Positions 13,771 to 17,743 of a DNA stretch of 17,743 bases are shown piece after piece. This DNA comes from Oscillospiraceae bacterium (GTDB taxonomy: Bacteria; Bacillota; Clostridia; Oscillospirales; Oscillospiraceae). Location of the stretch: the NCBI GenBank assembly GCA_020025675.1, contig JAHHRS010000043.1:1-17743 (forward strand). The letters run 5' to 3'. How positions within the stretch are numbered: the first letter of the stretch is position 1; each line of letters opens with the position of its first letter. The notes below the pieces were generated by a model. The model had not been told where the DNA came from and ran no database searches. It saw nothing but the letters and a program-made list of their open reading frames with translations. Made by a program: the position numbers and the translations under genes.

Positions 13771-13843
13771 ACAAAATTACAGTTAATTTGTAAGTGCTTA
13801 ATAATCACCCGTACAAACTGAAGGTCTTAAAATTAAATAAAAT

Positions 13844-13875
13844 TCGGCAGTATCCAAAAAGACGGATACTGCCGA
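13844..13875 (-). terminator. Terminator of the Old-Yellow-Enzyme-type gene
   Basis: TCGGCAGTATCC (13844-13855) pairs with GGATACTGCCGA (13864-13875), 12 base pairs. On the minus strand it is followed by a T-rich tail. It lies about 40 bases beyond the stop at 13915. Confidence 0.82.
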
Positions 13876-13914
13876 TTGCATTTTTTATAAGACTTTTAAT
13901 AGTTTGTCGGCGGA

Positions 13915-15999
13915 TTATAACTTCATTGCAACATCCCAAGCGCGCCAGATAACGGTACGCAGGTTGCCGATAGCAACGCAGTCACCGACTCTGTGAACGC
14001 CCTTAGCATTTTTGCCGCCCAGAGGAGTGGGAACAAAGCCAACGCCGTTTACTATATCATCGCACTCTACCGTGAATGTATCACCGGTTTTATTGCTTCT
14101 GACAACAACAGACTTGCCATCGTCAGCAATAGCAGAAACGGTGTGCTCAAGGTAAACAGGTACCTTATGATACTCCATAGCATCTCTCAGGAAGGAGGTG
14201 TTAGCAAGACAGGTAGCCTGAGCTGCAATAAGGTCGGGGGCATACTCTACGATAATGGGGTGCTTGCCCTGAAGAATCAGGTCATAAGCTGCCTCACATG
14301 AGGACTGACCGCCGCCGATAAAGAGAACTTTATCGCCCACGGGCTGTTTGTCCTTAAGGAGCTGAGTGAAGTTGATGGTCTTGTCAAAGTTCTTAATACC
14401 GGGCATAGTTCTGGGAACAGAACCGGTAGCAACGATAATTTCGTCAAAGCCCTTGAGTGTACCAAAGTCGGTAACTTCAGAGTTGAGGTGAACCTCAATA
14501 CCGAGCTTCTCAACTTCTCTTATGTACCATGCAATAAGGTCCTTATCGTTTTCCTTGAAGCTCATAGCGGAAGCAGTCAGGAACAGGCCGCCAAGTTCGC
14601 CGCTCTTTTCAAAGATAACAGGATGATGTCCACGCTGAGTAAGTACGATAGCTGATTCCATGCCGCCGATACCGCCGCCGATAACAGCGATTTTCTTGGG
14701 CTTTCTGGTGGGAACTATCTTGTACTTGTTGTGCTGCATAGTAGTGGGGTTCAAGGCACAGCGGGCAAGATGCAGTGAGTCATCCATGCTCTGAAGGTTA
14801 GGTGTGCCTTTGAACTTGGACATATTAAAGCAGCCGTTATGGCAACGGATACAGGGCTTAATCTCGTCCTGACGTCCTTCCATAATCTTATGTACCCACT
14901 CATGGTCAACCAAATTCTGACGTGCGATAGCAACGCCGTCAAGTTTGCCTTCTGCAACTGCCTGAGCACCTGCAACAGGATCCATACGTCCGGCACAGAC
15001 AACGGGTTTATCGGTGAATTTCTTTATGTGCTCAACATACTTGAGGTTGCAGTTATCGGGCATGTACTGTGGGGGATGTGCCCAGTACCACGCATCGTAG
15101 GTACCATTATCACAGTTAAACATATCGTAACCGGCATCGGAGAGGTACTTAACGGCTCTCTCAGATTCTTCCATGTCACGGCCGAACTCTTCAAAATCTT
15201 CCTCGTAAGGCAGAGCACCCTTGCCCCAGCCTTTGGTCTTGGAAACAACGGAGTAACGCAGGGAAACAGGGAAGTCCTTACCTGCCATACGCTTAATGCA
15301 CTGAACAATCTCAACGGGGAAGCGGAATCTGTTCTCAAATGAACCGCCGTACTGGTCGGTACGGAAGTTCCAGTTCTTCATGGTGAACTGGTCAAGCAGG
15401 TATCCCTCATGTACAGCGTGTATTTCCACACCGTCAACTCCTGCTTCTCTCAGCCGCTTGGCGGTAAGACCGAATGCCTCTACCATTTCCTTAATCTGGC
15501 TGACAGTCAGCTCATGTGAAATGATGTTTTCATCCCAACGGTTAGGAGTGGGAGAGCATGAAGCACATGAAAGCTGAACGTCAACTATGGGGCTTAAAAG
15601 TTTATTAAGGAAGTTGTTCTCGTGGACCTTACTCATCCAGCCATTTATAGCCATGGAACGTCCCATACCGGCAGCCAGCTGAATAAAGAGCTTTGCGCCG
15701 GTCTTGTGGAACTCGACCATATACTCCTTCAGGTCTTTAAAGAGTTTATCATTCTGATAAAGCCAATGTCTGCCGGGAATACCCATCTGGTCACGAACAC
15801 ACTGCATACCGGGAAGGATAAGACCAACGCCGTCCTGTGCTCTGTTGAGCAGAAAGTATGCGGCCTCTTTGTCAAGGTGGTTAGGCTCCATCCAGCCGAA
15901 CAGGGAGGTACCTCCCATTGAGCACTGAACAATGCGGTTTTTAATTTCCACATTGCCGATTTTCCACGGAGTAAATAAAGCGGAATACTTTTCGTCCAT
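13915..15999 (-). CDS. NADH:flavin oxidoreductase / 2-enoate-reductase-type enzyme (FMN, FAD, 4Fe-4S)
   Basis: The protein has 694 residues. The start is ATG 15999, with AGAAAGG nine bases upstream; the open frame runs 18 codons further but through that site. The first half is an Old-Yellow-Enzyme barrel: FTPWKIGNVEIKNRIVQ, the active-site segment EIHAVHEGYLLDQF (His and Tyr near 197-200) and DQYGGSFENRFRFP. The linker holds the 4Fe-4S cysteines CIRCHNGC (383-390) and Cys414. The second half has an FAD-binding AVIGGGIGGMESA (438-450) and a nicotinamide site VLFIGGGQSSCEAA. The layout matches 2,4-dienoyl-CoA reductase, BaiCD/BaiH and cinnamate reductase types, which reduce activated C=C bonds in anaerobes. 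The exact substrate is not readable. It is a single-gene unit with its own promoter and terminator. Confidence 0.93.
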   Translation of the reverse strand: MDEKYSALFTPWKIGNVEIKNRIVQCSMGGTSLFGWMEPNHLDKEAAYFLLNRAQDGVGLILPGMQCVRDQMGIPGRHWLYQNDKLFKDLKEYMVEFHKTGAKLFIQLAAGMGRSMAINGWMSKVHENNFLNKLLSPIVDVQLSCASCSPTPNRWDENIISHELTVSQIKEMVEAFGLTAKRLREAGVDGVEIHAVHEGYLLDQFTMKNWNFRTDQYGGSFENRFRFPVEIVQCIKRMAGKDFPVSLRYSVVSKTKGWGKGALPYEEDFEEFGRDMEESERAVKYLSDAGYDMFNCDNGTYDAWYWAHPPQYMPDNCNLKYVEHIKKFTDKPVVCAGRMDPVAGAQAVAEGKLDGVAIARQNLVDHEWVHKIMEGRQDEIKPCIRCHNGCFNMSKFKGTPNLQSMDDSLHLARCALNPTTMQHNKYKIVPTRKPKKIAVIGGGIGGMESAIVLTQRGHHPVIFEKSGELGGLFLTASAMSFKENDKDLIAWYIREVEKLGIEVHLNSEVTDFGTLKGFDEIIVATGSVPRTMPGIKNFDKTINFTQLLKDKQPVGDKVLFIGGGQSSCEAAYDLILQGKHPIIVEYAPDLIAAQATCLANTSFLRDAMEYHKVPVYLEHTVSAIADDGKSVVVRSNKTGDTFTVECDDIVNGVGFVPTPLGGKNAKGVHRVGDCVAIGNLRTVIWRAWDVAMKL

Positions 16000-16144
16000 G
16001 TAATACATCCTTTCTGTTTTTTCAAAAATTAACGCCGATGAAGCTGGGGTCAATCCGTTGCATCGAACGTCATTTTACATATTCTCACTCTGTACTAATA
16101 TTGTAGCAGACAAAGTCCGTCATATTTACAACATTCATACAGGC

Positions 16145-16271
16145 TGTCACAATTATAACACAATCTTTTTAAAGACGCAATTACATTCTTACAAGTGTCA
16201 GTCGTATTTAATATACAAATTACTATGCCGTGTCATGACAAATATAACAAATGTCAGCAAAACTGACATTT
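16145..16271. repeat. Cluster of TGTCA half-sites upstream of the reductase gene
   Basis: TGTCA occurs on the plus strand at 16145, 16196, 16231 and 16252, and its complement TGACA at 16236 and 16264. Two pairs make palindromes: TGTCATGACA (16231-16240, perfect) and AAATGTCAG-CAAAA-CTGACATTT (16249-16271, nine-base arms). The cluster lies mostly upstream of the minus-strand -35 box, a position more typical of activator sites. Confidence 0.6.
16152..16180 (-). promoter_or_regulatory. Promoter of the 2-enoate-reductase-type gene (minus strand)
   Basis: On the minus strand, TTGCGT (plus 16175-16180), a 17-base spacer and TATAAT (plus 16152-16157) preceded by TG one base before, as in an extended -10. 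Transcription would start near 16145. Confidence 0.65.
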
Positions 16272-16347
16272 TGCCCAATTTGTTCAAAAAATTAATATGA
16301 CTGATTAGACGCTAAAACCCGGCCCGGTAATCGCGCAGACACAAAAA

Positions 16348-16367
16348 ATTGCTAAACTTTTAGCAAT
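16348..16367. repeat. Palindrome upstream of the substrate-binding-protein gene
   Basis: ATTGCTAAA (16348-16356), CT, TTTAGCAAT (16359-16367): a perfect inverted repeat with a two-base centre. On the minus strand a T run follows, so it could be a weak AT-rich terminator; as DNA it looks like an operator. Confidence 0.5.
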
Positions 16368-16476
16368 GCAATTAAAATATAGTCAAGCTGCGGCATGAAT
16401 CTGATTATATAATTAATAGTACTCAGATAAAGTTTTAACATACCTTATGTACTTGAAAATTATATTATATTAGATA

Positions 16477-16505
16477 TTGCAAAAAGGCAAAGACAAAGTT
16501 ATAAT
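16477..16505 (+). promoter_or_regulatory. Promoter of the substrate-binding-protein gene
   Basis: TTGCAA (16477-16482), a 17-base spacer and TATAAT (16500-16505), giving a leader of about 60 bases. Confidence 0.7.
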
Positions 16506-16514
16506 ATGAGCAAG

Positions 16515-16530
16515 TTGCATTAATTTGCAA
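16515..16530. repeat. Inverted repeat at the transcription start of the substrate-binding-protein gene
   Basis: TTGCA (16515-16519) and TGCAA (16526-16530) face each other across six AT bases, just downstream of the expected start site near 16512. This is a usual place for a repressor operator. The TTGC/GCAA ends also occur in the palindrome at 16348. Confidence 0.45.
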
Positions 16531-16571
16531 ATCGTATTTTACTACAATTTGAAAACGAAGGGAGAACACAA

Positions 16572-17711
16572 ATGAAAAGAATCATGTGTCTAATGCTTTG
16601 CCTTATAATGTCTATGGGCATATTTACGGCATGCGGAAAAACAGATCAGCAACCTGCTCAGCCCCCTGCAGAAAATCCCACGGAAGAAGCTGCAAAGCCT
16701 GAAGAGCAGCTTCAGGATGAAAGCAGAGAATACACAGACGATTGCGGCAGAACTGTAACTATACCTGCTAAAATTAATAAGGTTGCGGTATCGGGACCAT
16801 TAAGCCAGATATATGCCTACCCTGTGTGCTTTGATATTCTTGCAGGATTTTCCACAGCTTTTTCAGAAGAAGCTGCAAAATTTATTCCTGAAAAATATTT
16901 AAACTATCCTGAACTGGGCCAAATCTACGGCGGTAAAGGTTCCATGAACCTTGAAGCTTTGCTTGCAGCCGCACCGGACATAGTTATAGACTTAGGCGAG
17001 GCAAAAAAGAGTATGGTCGAGGATCTTGACGGTCTCACCGAGCAGACAGGTATTCCATTTGTACACATTGATGCTACTGTAAAGACAGCTCCCCAGGCAT
17101 TTAGAAAGCTTGGAGAACTGGTAGGAAAAGAGGATAGGGCTGAGGTTCTTGCCAAGTGGTGCGAAGAATGTTATGCCGATGTAGAAGCCATGATGGAAAA
17201 AGTGGATGCCGACGGCAAACGCAAAACGCTGGCTTACTGCCTTGGAGACAAAGGACTGAACGTTTTGGCCGAGGGTTCCTACCATGCCGAGACTATTAAC
17301 ATGATGGCAAAAAATGTGGCAGAGGTTGCAGACGTGGTATCATCCGGAATGGGCAATGAGATTGATATGGAACAGCTCATCCTTTGGAACCCTGACGTTA
17401 TAATTTTTGCTCCTGACAGCATTTATGACAGCATAAAGGATTCATCAGAAACAGATAACGGTTCATGGGGCCAGCTTAAGGCAATTAAGGACGGAGAATT
17501 CTATAAAACACCTTTTGGGCCTTACGGATGGCTTGCCTCTCCTCCATCTGTGCAGAGATACCTTGGAATGCTGTGGTTAGGTCAGCTGCTTTACCCTGAG
17601 TATGTAGAATATGACCTTAAAGAGAAAGTTTCCGAATACTACAAGCTTTTCTATGACTATGATATGACGGACGAGGTATACGCTGAACTAACTCAGTTTG
17701 CACTGAAATAA
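16572..17711 (+). CDS. ABC transporter substrate-binding lipoprotein, iron-siderophore/cobalamin/haem class
   Basis: The protein has 379 residues. A signal peptide (MKRIMCLMLCLIMSMGIF) ends in a lipobox with Cys21 (FTACGK), followed by a Pro/Glu-rich tether at about 25-50. The domain is of the Peripla_BP_2 (FecB/BtuF) type. It opens with YTDDCGRTVTIPAKINKV, continues with SMNLEALLAAAPDIVIDLG (typical of the first lobe), and the second lobe has MEQLILWNPDVIIFAP. Such proteins catch chelated iron, haem or cobalamin at the cell surface and deliver it to a permease/ATPase pair; the ligand cannot be told here. AAGGGAG lies eight bases before ATG 16572. The 32 bases after the stop hold nothing recognisable, and the permease and ATPase genes would be expected beyond the edge. 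Confidence 0.9.
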   Translation: MKRIMCLMLCLIMSMGIFTACGKTDQQPAQPPAENPTEEAAKPEEQLQDESREYTDDCGRTVTIPAKINKVAVSGPLSQIYAYPVCFDILAGFSTAFSEEAAKFIPEKYLNYPELGQIYGGKGSMNLEALLAAAPDIVIDLGEAKKSMVEDLDGLTEQTGIPFVHIDATVKTAPQAFRKLGELVGKEDRAEVLAKWCEECYADVEAMMEKVDADGKRKTLAYCLGDKGLNVLAEGSYHAETINMMAKNVAEVADVVSSGMGNEIDMEQLILWNPDVIIFAPDSIYDSIKDSSETDNGSWGQLKAIKDGEFYKTPFGPYGWLASPPSVQRYLGMLWLGQLLYPEYVEYDLKEKVSEYYKLFYDYDMTDEVYAELTQFALK

Positions 17712-17743
17712 TAAGTATAATAAAAAAGGGACATTTGGTTTAG

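Larger units (their letters stand above)
16000..16571. promoter_or_regulatory. Long AT-rich intergenic region with two divergent promoters
   Basis: This 570-base gap lies between the divergent reductase and substrate-binding-protein genes. It holds a minus-strand promoter (16152-16180), a plus-strand promoter (16477-16505), several palindromes and a leader of about 145 bases for the reductase. A short GC-rich patch (CCCGGCCCGG, 16318-16327) stands out from the AT-rich surroundings. I see no convincing gene. An open frame at 16058-16300 lacks a ribosome site and reads through the palindromes. Confidence 0.7.

Noticed and set aside
13599..13808. Open frame of 69 codons on the minus strand across the tRNA-Arg
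   Set aside because: Most of it is the reverse complement of the tRNA and its terminator. This is a well-known type of false protein annotation.
14839..15342. 167-codon plus-strand frame inside the reductase gene
   Set aside because: It is the shadow of the well-supported flavoenzyme on the other strand.
16058..16300. Open frame of 80 codons in the long intergenic region
   Set aside because: No ribosome site, no recognisable domain, and it runs through the palindromes and the minus-strand promoter of the reductase gene.
16399..16425. A Fur box in the AT-rich stretch before the uptake lipoprotein
   Set aside because: The ATTATATAAT core is symmetric, but the match to the Fur consensus is poor and such AT-rich palindromes are frequent here by chance.
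1..17743. Insertion sequences, prophage genes, CRISPR repeats or rRNA
   Set aside because: No transposase, integrase, phage structural gene, regularly spaced repeat or rRNA segment was found on either strand.

Overview
The window looks like a piece of a low-GC Gram-positive chromosome, most likely an anaerobic gut-type member of the Clostridia. The reasons are strong AGGAGG-like ribosome binding sites, near-consensus sigma-A promoters with 17-base spacers, an FMN riboswitch in front of an ECF-type riboflavin transporter, oxygen-sensitive iron-sulfur flavoenzymes, and families typical of Clostridia (DUF4914, DUF5685, the cytidylate-kinase-like family). I see no insertion sequence, prophage, CRISPR array or toxin-antitoxin pair. 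It reads as ordinary chromosome with several poorly characterised genes.

Layout. Positions 1-3132 hold the tail of an unidentified gene that overlaps a DUF4914 P-loop protein, then a terminator, then a D-alanine--D-alanine ligase. Positions 3140-5222 hold a tight three-gene operon: a small membrane protein with a zinc ribbon, a DUF5685 protein and a J-domain protein, closed by a strong terminator. Positions 5230-7593 hold an ATPase (minus), a HAD phosphatase (plus) and a SLOG/DUF1273 protein (minus). Positions 7652-9345 hold an FMN riboswitch and ribU-like gene, then a cytidylate-kinase-like gene. On the minus strand, 13476 down to 9344 is an operon of an iron-sulfur aldo/keto reductase, an ApbE lipoprotein and RecG. 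A tRNA-Arg(CCG) sits at 13656-13732. On the minus strand, 15999-13915 is a large Old-Yellow-Enzyme-type reductase. A regulatory region of about 570 bases then separates it from a divergent substrate-binding lipoprotein of the iron-siderophore/cobalamin class. The rest of that uptake operon probably lies beyond the window.

Flavin and redox chemistry recur. RibU would import riboflavin under FMN control, ApbE would attach FMN covalently to exported proteins, and the large reductase should carry FMN, FAD and a 4Fe-4S cluster. The aldo/keto reductase carries two ferredoxin-like cysteine clusters. That these act together is inference from proximity only.

The most interesting observations are the following. 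(1) The zinc-ribbon/DUF5685/J-domain operon has a DUF5685 protein with two aspartate-rich motifs that resemble those of isoprenoid synthases. (2) Two divergent gene pairs each have back-to-back promoters whose -35 boxes share one near-symmetric 7-mer, TTGACAA/TTGTCAA. (3) Two promoters between the aldo/keto reductase and the tRNA point at each other. (4) A cluster of TGTCA half-sites lies upstream of the large reductase. Several start codons were moved from the longest open frame to an internal ATG that has a good ribosome binding site.
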